Positions 34,406-43,138 of a stretch of 64,000 bases of DNA are shown in pieces. Position 1 is the stretch's first letter. Each line of letters starts with the position of its first letter. The stretch spans positions 62,001 to 126,000 of the forward strand of contig CAWGEH010000029.1 in the NCBI GenBank assembly GCA_963821505.1, given 5' to 3'. This stretch comes from VAZQ01 sp963821505 (lineage in GTDB: Bacteria > Pseudomonadota > Alphaproteobacteria > Rhizobiales > Xanthobacteraceae). The translations under genes and the position numbers were made by a program. The notes under the pieces are model-generated. The model was given only the letters and a program-made list of their open reading frames with translations, ran no database searches and was not told the DNA's origin.

Positions 34406-34511
34406 TAGAGCGCATCCCGATCGAGTCCAATCGTGATGCGCTCTAGATTCTTCGATTTTGCGCATGCTCTGTTCGGAAAACCGGTTCCCACTTTTCCGGA
34501 ACATGCGCTAG
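34406..34511. repeat. two-module palindromic repeat, copy B
   Basis: Same sequence and length as copy A (29369) with few changes: TAGAGCGCATCCCGATC...GTGATGCGCTCTAG, then ATTCTTCGATTTTGCGCAT, then the GGAAAACCGGTTCCC module ending ACATGCGCTA. The final CTA is the stop codon (TAG on the minus strand) of the gene that ends at 34508. Confidence 0.9.
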
Positions 34512-36160
34512 TCGAGCGGCTCCACTTTCACGATCCTGTGGTCGTGGTTGCTGCCGACCCAGAACGTCACCGGCGTCGTCGAATTGTCGACGAACACCGT
34601 GCGCATGTTGGTGTCGGACGGCATCAGATATTGCACCGCATGGCCGGTCTTGGGATCGAGCCGCACGACGCGGTCGGTGCTCATCGTGGAGGCCCAGAGT
34701 TCACCGTTCTTGTCGAAATTGGCCCGGTACGGGAACGTGTATTCCGGCAGGCTGTATTCGGTGAATTTTTCCGTCTTGGGGTCGAACTGCGCGACCTTGC
34801 TGGCACGATATTCGGTCACCAAGACGCGGTCCTGGTCGTCGATTTGCAGGCGGCGAGCACGGGCATGCGCCGTGGGCGTGGCGTACCACGTCACTTCCGT
34901 CGTCTTCGCATCGATCTTGCCGAGATGGCCTTCAGTGAATTCGGCCATCCAGAGGTTGTTCTTGGAGTCCGCCATGACCTGATAAATGCCGGCATGCTTG
35001 ACGCTCGGCAGTTGGTCGGTCGGGTGGAATCGCTCCCATTTTTTGCTCGCCAGGTCGAGCCGGAAGATGTGCTGCGTGCCGACGCTCTTGGTCCACACCT
35101 TGCCGTCGACCTCGTAGTGCAGTCCCGTGAAATTCAGTTGCACGCGGTCATCGTTATATTCCGGAGGCAGCGGATAATAGGTAATCTCGCCGGTCTTCGG
35201 GTCCAGGCAGCCGAGTGAGCCCTGGTACATCGTGTCGAACCAGATCTTGCCGGCATGGTCGAACTCGATGCTGAGGAGTCCGGTGGGCGCCTTATCCTTG
35301 AACTTCTTGATCGGGTATTCGGTGAGCTTGAGCGTCTTCGGATCGAACTTGCCGATGAACATCTCGCCGAAGTCCGTATACCAGACGTTGCCTTCCTTAT
35401 CGACCAGGATGTCATGCGGCTCGGTCGTCGGCCGCACCATGTCGAACTCGGTGACGATGGCGCGGGTGCTGCGGCCCGTCGGGCGCGGCAGCGTCTTCAG
35501 CTCGTATTGCCAATGGTCGACCGAGCTCAGATTGATGGTCGCGAGATAGTCGGCCATCTTGCGGTAATTCTCCGGCGGAAGCGCGCGGGTCTTATCCAAC
35601 ATGGGCTGCGGCTTGATCGGCTGGCTCACGGCGCCATAGCCCATCATGCGGGCGATCACGTGCGTCCACTCGTCGGAATCGTGCGTCGAGCGCATGATGC
35701 GTTCCACCGTGTGACAGCCGGTGCAATTGAGCAGCATCGCCTTTTGCGCTTCGGTGCCGGGGATACTCATCATCCACTCGGCGTTGGTGAGCTGGCTGGC
35801 GAGGTTCTTGGTCTTCTTGAGCTTGATGTCGGTTGTGGCGGACTTCTCGGGTTCCACGGTCGCCTTGGTCGGGGAGTTGATGTCGTAGCCGACCGCGCGG
35901 ATGCTGATCGTATATTCGCCCGGCTCCAGGCGGTTCTCCGGGAAGGTGTAGCGGCCTTGCGCGTCGGTGGTCACGCTGACCTGCACGATCGAGCCGGGCT
36001 TCTTGGCGGTGACGACGACACCTTCCATGTTGCCTTCGGCGTCGGAGTTTACGATGCCGGTCAGTGCCGCCTGGCCTTGCGCCCAAACCGTTTGAGTTGC
36101 CGGATGGAAGAGCACCACCGCTGCACTGGCGGCGAAGCTCAACATAAGTTTGCTTCGCAT
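34508..36160 (-). CDS. exported c-type cytochrome with carboxypeptidase-regulatory and Vgb-type beta-propeller domains
   Basis: A 550-aa periplasmic protein with three parts. After a signal peptide (cleavage near VWA-QGQ, residue 27) comes a CarboxypepD_reg-like beta sandwich (about 32-115, TGIVNSDAEGNMEGVVVTAK). A small cytochrome segment with one heme site follows, NCTGCHTVERI (Cys146, Cys149, His150), then a propeller of YVTN/Vgb-like repeats (about 225-550): PHDILVDKEGNVWYTDFGEM, GKFDPKTLKLTEYPI, WMAEFTEGHLGKIDAKT, LWASTMSTDRVVRLDPKTGH. This resembles virginiamycin B lyase-like proteins fused to a heme domain. A lyase reaction is not certain. It is divergent from a diheme cytochrome gene, suggesting shared electron transfer. 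Confidence 0.85.
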   Translation of the reverse strand: MRSKLMLSFAASAAVVLFHPATQTVWAQGQAALTGIVNSDAEGNMEGVVVTAKKPGSIVQVSVTTDAQGRYTFPENRLEPGEYTISIRAVGYDINSPTKATVEPEKSATTDIKLKKTKNLASQLTNAEWMMSIPGTEAQKAMLLNCTGCHTVERIMRSTHDSDEWTHVIARMMGYGAVSQPIKPQPMLDKTRALPPENYRKMADYLATINLSSVDHWQYELKTLPRPTGRSTRAIVTEFDMVRPTTEPHDILVDKEGNVWYTDFGEMFIGKFDPKTLKLTEYPIKKFKDKAPTGLLSIEFDHAGKIWFDTMYQGSLGCLDPKTGEITYYPLPPEYNDDRVQLNFTGLHYEVDGKVWTKSVGTQHIFRLDLASKKWERFHPTDQLPSVKHAGIYQVMADSKNNLWMAEFTEGHLGKIDAKTTEVTWYATPTAHARARRLQIDDQDRVLVTEYRASKVAQFDPKTEKFTEYSLPEYTFPYRANFDKNGELWASTMSTDRVVRLDPKTGHAVQYLMPSDTNMRTVFVDNSTTPVTFWVGSNHDHRIVKVEPLD

Positions 36161-36431
36161 CGAGTTCTCCCTAATGAAAATTTGCTTTGGTGACCGTGAA
36201 ACTCAACTCCCTCGGAATCTTGGCCAATTCCATCGACAGTCGGCACCTGCTGCATGATGACTCCGCTTGGTGGGTGGAACAAGCCTTAATCCACTGGCTT
36301 CGGCGCTACATTTGCCGGGCTGATTGGAGGACAAACCCGGGCGCGTGGGCTGGGTTGCGCCCTGCGCGCTTTGCCTGGATACTTGCGTCTATCTGGCACC
36401 GTGCGCAGTCACGGGAGGGAGGAAGGTAGCT

Positions 36432-36998
36432 ATGTTCAAACGTCTCCTTTCGACGTTGGTCGGCGCTGGCATCACGTTTGCGATCACTGCAGTACCGGCA
36501 TACGCCGCCGACGACATCGAGGCAAAAGCGCAGGCGTGCGCCGCGTGCCATGGTCAGAACGGCGTACCCACCGACCCAAAAACCATTCCGATCATCTGGG
36601 GTCAGCAGCAGAGTTATCTCGTCAAGCAATTGCACGACTACAGAAGCGGCGATCGCGACAACCCGATCATGTCGCCCATAGCCAAAGGTCTCGCGCAGGA
36701 AGATCTTCGCAAGATCGCGGCCTACTTCGCGGCCAAGAGCTGGCCGGCGCAACACGCGGCCGCCGCTACCGCGTCGCTGCCCAACGGAATCGCTCAGTGC
36801 CAGCCGTGCCATCAGCCGAATTTCGAGGGCGGTCCGCCGGCGCCGCGGCTGGCAGGCCTCAGTTACGAATACCTGGTCGCAGCGATGCGCAACTTCGCCA
36901 CCGATGAAAGGACCAACAACGGCGACATGCCGAAATTCATGCAAGCGCTGACAGACAGCGAGCGGGATGCCATGGCGCGCTATCTATCCGCGCTGTGA
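36432..36998 (+). CDS. diheme cytochrome c (c4-like)
   Basis: A 188-aa periplasmic cytochrome. Signal peptide MFKRLLSTLVGAGITFAITA with cleavage after AYA; heme sites CAACH (residues 36-40) and CQPCH (123-127); internal duplication with methionine ligands in the NPIMSP and GDMPKFM regions. GGGAGGAAGG precedes the ATG. The domain pair is as in cytochrome c4 or the electron acceptors of alcohol and other dehydrogenases. It is divergent from the cytochrome-propeller gene with a 271-bp shared promoter region. Confidence 0.9.
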   Translation: MFKRLLSTLVGAGITFAITAVPAYAADDIEAKAQACAACHGQNGVPTDPKTIPIIWGQQQSYLVKQLHDYRSGDRDNPIMSPIAKGLAQEDLRKIAAYFAAKSWPAQHAAAATASLPNGIAQCQPCHQPNFEGGPPAPRLAGLSYEYLVAAMRNFATDERTNNGDMPKFMQALTDSERDAMARYLSAL

Positions 36999-37186
36999 TA
37001 AGCGGTGCAGCGCGTGCGATGATGGCGGCGGCGCGGCGCAGAGCTTGTTCGAGGTTTGCTCCCGTATCAACAAGCAATGGCGGATCGGGCGGGTTCTGGT
37101 CCATCCACGGGGACGCGTCCAGATAATGTCGTCCGGGCTTGCGCCTTTGCCCAGCCACGCCCGCGACGCGAATCCGGCATGAAAAC

Positions 37187-37660
37187 TCAGTTGGCGCCCG
37201 CCGCGCCGGCGGTCTCCGCCGTCGCTTCGAGCGGCAGCGGCTGCGGCGAATGCCGGTGCGGGGTCATGCGGGCCACGCTCACGCGACGGGTGAAGTCGCA
37301 ATAGGCGAAGCCCAGGCCTGATACCGAGCCGCGGAAGCTGCGGTCGTTCATGCGCTCGAGATTGAAGCACGGCTCGAACGGCATGCCCTGGAGCGAAGCG
37401 CAGACCGCCTCGCCCCTGACCCTCAGCGTTCCCGCCGGCAGCCATACCGCGCGCATCGGTCCGGCGCCGCGCAACTGGATGCTGCCGATGACCGAGCCGT
37501 CGCCGTAGATACGGCCGGCGCCGCGCGAGCCGTCGAAGCAATTGAACGCGAACAGCTTGCCGGTCACGAAGCGCCGTGCCGCGTCGGCGGTCATCGTTTC
37601 CGCGGATGCCTGGCCGGCCGCGAGCACGGCCGCAAGCACCATCGCAAAGCGCGCAATCAT
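37187..37660 (-). CDS. conserved hypothetical secreted protein (157 aa)
   Basis: Signal peptide MIARFAMVLAAVLAAGQASA, then a small beta-rich domain with four cysteines: GKLFAFNCFDGSRGAGRIYG, DGSVIGSIQLRGAGPMRAVW, RGEAVCASLQGMPFEPCFNL, SGLGFAYCDFTRR. The cysteines suggest two disulfides in the periplasm. The C-terminal tail is disordered. I recognise it as a type common in Bradyrhizobium relatives, without known function. Confidence 0.75.
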   Translation of the reverse strand: MIARFAMVLAAVLAAGQASAETMTADAARRFVTGKLFAFNCFDGSRGAGRIYGDGSVIGSIQLRGAGPMRAVWLPAGTLRVRGEAVCASLQGMPFEPCFNLERMNDRSFRGSVSGLGFAYCDFTRRVSVARMTPHRHSPQPLPLEATAETAGAAGAN

Positions 37661-37755
37661 TCCCCCCTCCCCGTCGCCGCGGCGGCTAACCGCCGGTTAA
37701 CCATATCAGCCAGGCGCGATCCTGCCGGATCATGGTCAACAAATCCTGAACGCCT

Positions 37756-38743
37756 TCACCCGACCTTGACCACGATGCGTCCCCGAACGCGCCCCTCGAC
37801 GATGTTGCGCGCCGCCGCGATCACCTCGGCCAGCGCGATTTCGCTCGTCATGGCGGCAAGCTTTCCCCGATCGAGGTCGCTCTCCAGACGCTTCCACGCC
37901 GTCTGCCGATCGGCGATCGGACGCATGACCGAATCGATGCCGAGCAGCGAAACACTGCGGAGAATAAATGGAGCGACCGAACTCGGCAAATCCATGCCGC
38001 CCGCCAACCCACACGCCGCCACCGCTCCGCCGTAGCGAGTCATCGAGAGCACATTGGCCAGCGTGGTCGAGCCGACGGTGTCGATACCGCCCGCCCAACG
38101 CTCTTTTCCCAGCGGTTTTGGGGTTCCAGCGAGTTCCTGGCGCCCGATGATCTCGGTCGCGCCCAGCTTTTGGAGGTAATCGGCTTCCTCCGGCCGCCCG
38201 GTCGAAGCTGTGACCTGAAAGCCACGCTGGCTGAGAATTGCAATCGCGACCGAGCCGACGCCGCCGGCGGCGCCTGTTACCACCACCGGTCCGCTCATCG
38301 GAGTGAGGCCGTGGCGCTCGAGCGCCATCACCGCCAGCATGGCGGTGTAGCCCGCAGTGCCGATCGCCATGGCGTCGCGCGCGCTCATGCTGGCGGGAAG
38401 CCGCACCAGCCAATTTCCCTTCACCCGCGCCTTCTCGCCGTAGGCGCCAAGATGCGTCTCGCCGCAGCCCCAGCCGTTGAGGATGACCTTGTCTCCCGCC
38501 TTCCAGTCGGGATGGGTCGAGCTCTCGACGGTGCCGGCGAAATCGATTCCGGGAATCATCGGGAAGCGGCGAACGACCGGAGCCTTGCCGGTGATCGCCA
38601 GGCCGTCCTTGTAGTTGAGCGTCGACCATTCGACCCGGACGGTGACGTCGCCCTCCATGAGATTTTGCTTCGTCGAAATCGGCGAGCGCGGCCTTCGGCC
38701 CGGTCTCGGTCTTCTCGATCACGATCGCCTTGAAGGTCGCCAT
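37756..38743 (-). pseudogene. acuI: AcuI/YhdH-type quinone oxidoreductase (acrylyl-CoA reductase-like), frameshifted
   Basis: An MDR-family NADPH-dependent reductase of expected length about 328 aa. The N-terminus MATFKAIVIEKTETGPKAAL (start 38743) is in one frame and the remainder, from MEGDVTVRVEWSTLNYKDGL (38658), in another. At the joint the minus strand has GCAAAATCTCATGG; removing one A restores DEANLMEGDV. The rest is intact: PMIPGIDFAGTV, GWGCGETHLGAYGEKARVKG, VVTGAAGGVGSVAIAILSQR (NADPH-binding) and the C-terminal GRVRGRIVVKVG. Either a homopolymer sequencing error or a real inactivation. The 300-codon part has its own ATG but would lack the first beta strands. Confidence 0.85.
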
Positions 38744-38769
38744 CGCTATCTCCCAAGCCGGGATGTTAT

Positions 38770-38900
38770 CGGTTGTGTCCACACGCCGGACAGCGGACGA
38801 CGGAGGATGGATGTCTTCGGGCTCGGTCCGCTACTCGCGTTGCACTGGTCTGTCTTCCGTCGTCTGTCCTCCGTCGTCTGTCATCTGCCATCCGTCGCCG
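38770..38900. repeat. GACGACGGA-type minisatellite, first copy
   Basis: Irregular repeats of CTTCCGTCGTCTGTCC after the block GGCTCGGTCCGCTACTCGCGTTGCACTGGTCTG. The same block and the same repeats occur at 40185-40345, in each case directly downstream (minus-strand sense) of an MFS gene. Confidence 0.8.
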
Positions 38901-38902
38901 GT

Positions 38903-40285
38903 TCAGGCCGGCGCCAGCCGCGCCACCGGCTTCTCCACGATCGGCAGATTGATGACGGCCGACAGCAGGCCGAACAATACCCCCAGCCACCACACGACGT
39001 CGTAGGAGCCGGTGCGTTCGTACATCGCCCCGCCGAGATAGACGCCGAGGAAGCCCCCGACCTGGTGGCTGAAGAAGGCGATGCCGAACAGCATGGCCAT
39101 CCAGCGCGTGCCGAACATCACCACCACGAGGCCCGAGGTCGGCGGCACCGAAGACAACCAGAGCAGCCCGGTCATGGCGCCGTAGATCAGCGCCACCGCC
39201 GGGCTCGCAGGCAGCGTGATGAGAAAGACCACGGCCAGCGCGCGCGCGAAATAGATCGCGGAGAGGATGTAGCGCTTCGGCATGCGGCCGCCGAGCCAGC
39301 CCGACAGCATCGCGCCGATGATGTTGAACAGCCCGATGATGCCCAGCGTCCAGCCGCCGACCTCGGCGGAGAGGCCGCGGTCGATCAGGTAGGAGGGCAG
39401 GTGCAGGGTGACGAAGCCGAGCTGAAAGCCGCAGGTGAAGAAGCCGAGCACGAGCAGGATATAGGAGCGGTGCCGCAAGGCTTCGGCCAGCGCCTGCCGG
39501 TAGGTCTGGCTCGGCGCCGCGCTCGGCATGCCGTCAAGCTCGCGCGGACTGGGCGAACTTGCCTGCGAAGAGTCTGGCTGGCGCAGACCGCGTACACTTG
39601 TCTGCGCTGCATCGGAGCGCGGCGTGGCGATCGCGAATGCGAGCGGGACGATGAGCAGCAGAAGGCCGGCGAAGATCTCGAGCGCGGTACGCCAGCCGAA
39701 CGCGTCGATCAGGCTCACGCCCAGCGGCGAGAACAGGAACTGGCCGAAGGAGCCCGAAGCGGTGCCGGCGCCGAAGGCGAGCATGCGCCAGCTTTCGGGC
39801 AACAGCTTGCCGAACGACGAGATGACCAGATTGAACGAGCAGCCCGACAGCCCGAAGCCGATCAGCACGCCGCTCGAGAGATAGAGCATTCCCGGCGTGG
39901 CGGCATGGGCCATCATGAAGATGCCGGCGGCATAAAGCAGCGTGCCGGCGATGATCACACGCACGGTGCCGAAGCGGTCGGCGATCGCCCCGGAAAACGG
40001 CTGGGCGGCGCCGTAGAGCAGCGTCTGCACCGCGACCGAGAGCGCAAACACCTCGCGTCCCCAGCCGTGGGCCGCGGACAGCGGCGTGAGGAAGAAGCCG
40101 AGCGCCGAGCGCGGCCCGAAGCCGATCATCGCGATGAGGCAGCCGCACAGCACGATGATCGCGGGCGTGCGCCAGGAGGGCGGACCACGGACGACGGCGG
40201 CCAGCGGACGGATGCTTTCCGGAGGACCGAGGACGGACGACGGGGGACGGATGCCTTCAGGCTCGGTTCGGGACTCGCGTTGCAC
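38903..40285 (-). CDS. MFS transporter, tandem copy 1
   Basis: A 12-helix major facilitator protein (460 aa from the GTG at 40285). The first helix begins TPAIIVLCGCLIAMIGFGPR. The conserved loop 2-3 signature reads GAIADRFGTVRV, the central loop is long (PRSDAAQTSVRGLRQPDS), and the second half opens RHRSYILLVLGFFTCGFQLG. The C-terminus AVINLPIVEKPVARLAPA is shared with copies 2 and 3. The start is uncertain because the upstream DNA is minisatellite; a GTG there is the best available. The substrate is not readable; it resembles oxalate/formate-antiporter-like and monocarboxylate-type carriers. Confidence 0.85.
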   Translation of the reverse strand: MQRESRTEPEGIRPPSSVLGPPESIRPLAAVVRGPPSWRTPAIIVLCGCLIAMIGFGPRSALGFFLTPLSAAHGWGREVFALSVAVQTLLYGAAQPFSGAIADRFGTVRVIIAGTLLYAAGIFMMAHAATPGMLYLSSGVLIGFGLSGCSFNLVISSFGKLLPESWRMLAFGAGTASGSFGQFLFSPLGVSLIDAFGWRTALEIFAGLLLLIVPLAFAIATPRSDAAQTSVRGLRQPDSSQASSPSPRELDGMPSAAPSQTYRQALAEALRHRSYILLVLGFFTCGFQLGFVTLHLPSYLIDRGLSAEVGGWTLGIIGLFNIIGAMLSGWLGGRMPKRYILSAIYFARALAVVFLITLPASPAVALIYGAMTGLLWLSSVPPTSGLVVVMFGTRWMAMLFGIAFFSHQVGGFLGVYLGGAMYERTGSYDVVWWLGVLFGLLSAVINLPIVEKPVARLAPA

Positions 40286-40345
40286 TGGTCTGTCTTCCGT
40301 CGTCTCTCTTCCGTCGTCCGTCGTCCGTCGTCCGTCATCCGCCTT
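40185..40345. repeat. GACGACGGA-type minisatellite, second copy
   Basis: Contains GGCTCGGTTCGGGACTCGCGTTGCACTGGTCTGTC and tandem GTCCGTC units (GTCCGTCGTCCGTCGTCCGT). It overlaps the presumed 5' end of MFS copy 1 and the 3' side of copy 2. Confidence 0.8.
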
Positions 40346-41601
40346 CAGGCCGGCGCGGCCGCCAGGCGCGCGACCGGCTTCTCCACAATCGGCAGATTGA
40401 TCGCCGCTGACAAGAGGCCGAACAGGATCGAGAGCCACCACACCGCGTCGTACGATCCGGTGCGCTCGAACAGCACGCCGCCCAGCCACACGCCGAGGAA
40501 GCCGCCGACCTGGTGACTGAAGAAGGCGAAGCCGAACAGCATGGCGAGCCAGCGCGTGCCGAACATGATGGCGACGAGCCCGGACGTCGGCGGCACAGTC
40601 GACAGCCACAGCAAGCCCAGCACCGCGGAGAAGACCAGAGTCGTGAGCGCGCTCGGCGGCAGCATGATGTAGACGAGGATCGCCACCGAACGTCCAAAAT
40701 AGATCAGCGACAGGAGGTAGCGCTTGGGCATCAGGTTGGAGATCCAGCCGGCGCTGATGGCGCCCACGATGTTGAACAGGCCGATGGTGGCGATCGCCCA
40801 GCCGCCGATCTCGGCGGGGAGACCGCGGTCGACCAGATAGGCCGGCAAATGCACGGCGATGAAGAAGATCTGGAAGCCGCAGGTGAAGAAGCCGAGCACC
40901 AGCAGCACGTAGCTCGTGTGCCCGAACGCTTCGACGAGAGCCTGCGCCACGGACTGCCGCGGCCGGACGCTCGCCGCCGACGCGGCGCCGGCGTCGCGCG
41001 GCGACGCCAGCGCGAGCGAGAGCGGCATGATGAGCAGCACGAGGGCGGCGAAGATGACCAGCGTGAGCTGCCAGCCGTAATGGTCGATCAGCGCCACCGC
41101 GAGCGGAGAGAACAGGAACTGCCCGAACGAACCGGCCGCCGTTCCGGCGCCGAAAGCGACCGACCGCCACTCCGGCGGCATCAGCTTGCCGAACGCGCCG
41201 ATCACGATGGTGAAGGAGGCGCCGGCAAGCCCGAAGCCGATGATCAGGCCGGCAGTCAGATGCAGCATCGGCGGCGTGTCGGCGTAGGCCATCGACGCCA
41301 GGCCGACGGAATAGAGGATGGCGCCCACGCTCAGCACCGGCACGGCCCCATACCGGTCGGCCATGGCACCGGCAAACGGCTGGGCGGCGCCCCACAGCAG
41401 CATCTGGATTGCGAGCGCGAGCGCGAATACGTCGCGACCCCAGCCGTACGCGCTCGACATCGGCGTGAGGAAGAACGCCAGCCCCGAACGCGGCCCGAAG
41501 CCGAGCACGCCGATCAGGCAACCGCAGATCAGGATGACCATGGGCGTGCGCCAGGACACCCGACGCACGACCGACGATGGAGCCTTGTTGTCTTCCTGCA
41601 C
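40345..41601 (-). CDS. MFS transporter, tandem copy 2
   Basis: A 418-aa carrier from the GTG at 41601, chosen because it gives the same N-terminal length as copy 3; upstream in-frame sequence is the end of copy 3 read out of frame. First helix TPMVILICGCLIGVLGFGPR; loop signature GAMADRYGAVPV; second half GHTSYVLLVLGFFTCGFQIF; C-terminus AAINLPIVEKPVARLAAAPA. Very similar to copies 1 and 3 throughout, a product of tandem duplication. Helix-end motif WGRDVFALALAIQMLLWGAA is typical of the family. Confidence 0.87.
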   Translation of the reverse strand: MQEDNKAPSSVVRRVSWRTPMVILICGCLIGVLGFGPRSGLAFFLTPMSSAYGWGRDVFALALAIQMLLWGAAQPFAGAMADRYGAVPVLSVGAILYSVGLASMAYADTPPMLHLTAGLIIGFGLAGASFTIVIGAFGKLMPPEWRSVAFGAGTAAGSFGQFLFSPLAVALIDHYGWQLTLVIFAALVLLIMPLSLALASPRDAGAASAASVRPRQSVAQALVEAFGHTSYVLLVLGFFTCGFQIFFIAVHLPAYLVDRGLPAEIGGWAIATIGLFNIVGAISAGWISNLMPKRYLLSLIYFGRSVAILVYIMLPPSALTTLVFSAVLGLLWLSTVPPTSGLVAIMFGTRWLAMLFGFAFFSHQVGGFLGVWLGGVLFERTGSYDAVWWLSILFGLLSAAINLPIVEKPVARLAAAPA

Positions 41602-41636
41602 GGCGCTCTTGCGTCCTTCGTCCCTGTGCCCCGCGT

Positions 41637-42884
41637 TCAAGCCGGGGCAGCAGCCAGGCGCTGCACCGGCTTTTCCACGATCGGCAGATTGATCAGCGCG
41701 GAGAGCACGCCGAACAGGACCGAGAGCCACCATACCGCGTCATAGGAACCGGTGCGCACGAACACCACGCCGCCGAGCCACACGCCGAGAAAACCGCCGA
41801 CCTGATGGCTGAAGAACGCCATTCCGGCGAGGGTGGCGAGCCAGCGCGTGCCGAACATCAAGGCGATGATCCCGTTGGTCGGCGCGACCGTCGACAGCCA
41901 GAGCAGGCCCATCACCGCGCCGAACAGGATCGACGACACCGCCGTCACCGGGAACGAGATGAAGGCGAGCACCGCGGCGGCACGGGCGAAATAGATGAAC
42001 GACAGGAGGTAGCGCTTGGGCATGAAGCCGCCCAGCCAGCCCGAGGCCAGGGAGCCGACGATGTTGAACAGGCCGATCACCGCAATGGTCCAGCCACCGA
42101 CTTGCGCCGAAAGGCCGCGGTCGACCAGATAGGCCGGCATGTGGACGGTGATGAACGCGAGCTGGAAGCCGCAGGTGAAGAAGCCGAGCACCAGCAGGAC
42201 ATAGGAGCGGTGGCCGAACGCCTCCGACAGCGCCTGCTTGAGCGACTGCGACGCGACGCCATGGGATGTGCCCGCCTGCGCGGGCGCGGTGGCGAGCGCG
42301 AGCGACAACGGCAGCACCAGCAGCATGCCGACGGCGAAGACCACAAGCGTGTTCTCCCAGCCGAAGCCGTCGATGAGCGAGACCGCCAGCGGGGAGTAGA
42401 GGAACTGTCCGAACGAGCCGGCCGCGGTGCCGGCGCCGAAGGCGAGCAGCCGCCAGCTCTCGGGCAGGAGCTTGCCGAAAGCGGCAAGGACGACGGCGAA
42501 GGAGCAGCCGGCAAGGCCGAAGCCGATGCCGACGCCGGCCGCGAGGTCGAGCAACCCGGGCGTCGTCGAATACGCCATCAAGGCGAGACCGACGGCATAG
42601 AAAATCCCGCCGGCGCACAGCACGCGCGCGGTACCGAAACGGTCCGCGATCGCGCCGGCCAAGGGTTGGCCCACGCCCCAGAGGATGTTCTGAATCGCGA
42701 GCGCCAAGCCGAACACGTCGCGATCCCAGCCGTTGGCCTGCGACATCGGCGTGAGAAAGAAGCCGAGCGTCGCACGCGGGCCGAAGCTCAACAGCGAAAT
42801 CAGGCAGCCGCACAGCACGATCACGGCCGGCGTGCGCCAGCCGAGGGTCGAGACCCGGGACGTCGACGCAGACAATATCGCCAT
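41637..42884 (-). CDS. MFS transporter, tandem copy 3
   Basis: A 415-aa carrier with an ordinary ATG start and AGAGGGG upstream. First helix TPAVIVLCGCLISLLSFGPR, GAIADRFGTARV loop, PESWRLLAFGAGTAAGSFGQ, second half GHRSYVLLVLGFFTCGFQLA, C-terminus ALINLPIVEKPVQRLAAAPA. It is the promoter-proximal copy and only 35 bp separate it from the start of copy 2, so at least copies 3 and 2 may be co-transcribed. Substrate unknown. It faces away from nadA. Confidence 0.92.
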   Translation of the reverse strand: MAILSASTSRVSTLGWRTPAVIVLCGCLISLLSFGPRATLGFFLTPMSQANGWDRDVFGLALAIQNILWGVGQPLAGAIADRFGTARVLCAGGIFYAVGLALMAYSTTPGLLDLAAGVGIGFGLAGCSFAVVLAAFGKLLPESWRLLAFGAGTAAGSFGQFLYSPLAVSLIDGFGWENTLVVFAVGMLLVLPLSLALATAPAQAGTSHGVASQSLKQALSEAFGHRSYVLLVLGFFTCGFQLAFITVHMPAYLVDRGLSAQVGGWTIAVIGLFNIVGSLASGWLGGFMPKRYLLSFIYFARAAAVLAFISFPVTAVSSILFGAVMGLLWLSTVAPTNGIIALMFGTRWLATLAGMAFFSHQVGGFLGVWLGGVVFVRTGSYDAVWWLSVLFGVLSALINLPIVEKPVQRLAAAPA

Positions 42885-43100
42885 GAGCGCGAACCCCTCT
42901 GTCCGGGCGTGCTTTTACGGTGTCACGCAATCATCCCCAAACGAAACTTGCTCAGAGCCTGCATCCGCCTGGCGCATGGCAGCCGGCCGGAGGGGCTGGA
43001 ATTCGGCGGAAGGCGATGCTATATAGGATTTGCTCGAATTGAGGATAACGCCTCGTTCGAAGCTGCCCGGCGGCCCGCGCCGGATGTTTTTGCGCCGATA

Positions 43101-43119
43101 TATGCTCATTATGAGCATA
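43101..43119. promoter_or_regulatory. operator-like palindrome upstream of nadA (candidate NadQ site)
   Basis: TATGCTCAT-T-ATGAGCATA is a perfect 9-1-9 inverted repeat in an AT-rich patch ending 19 bp before the nadA start, between the likely -10 region and the GGAGG ribosome site. The position suits repression. The NAD regulator at 13469 is the natural candidate to bind it; that is inference. Confidence 0.7.
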
Positions 43120-43138
43120 ATGGTCCGCGGAGGTTATC

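Noticed and set aside
37000..37186. Possible small gene between the diheme cytochrome and the 157-aa secreted protein
   Set aside because: Short frames on both strands show neither ribosome site nor motif.
38903..41521. 872-codon minus-strand frame suggesting a double-length MFS fusion
   Set aside because: Only the part from 40285 down encodes MFS sequence; the upstream half is an out-of-frame reading of copy 2.
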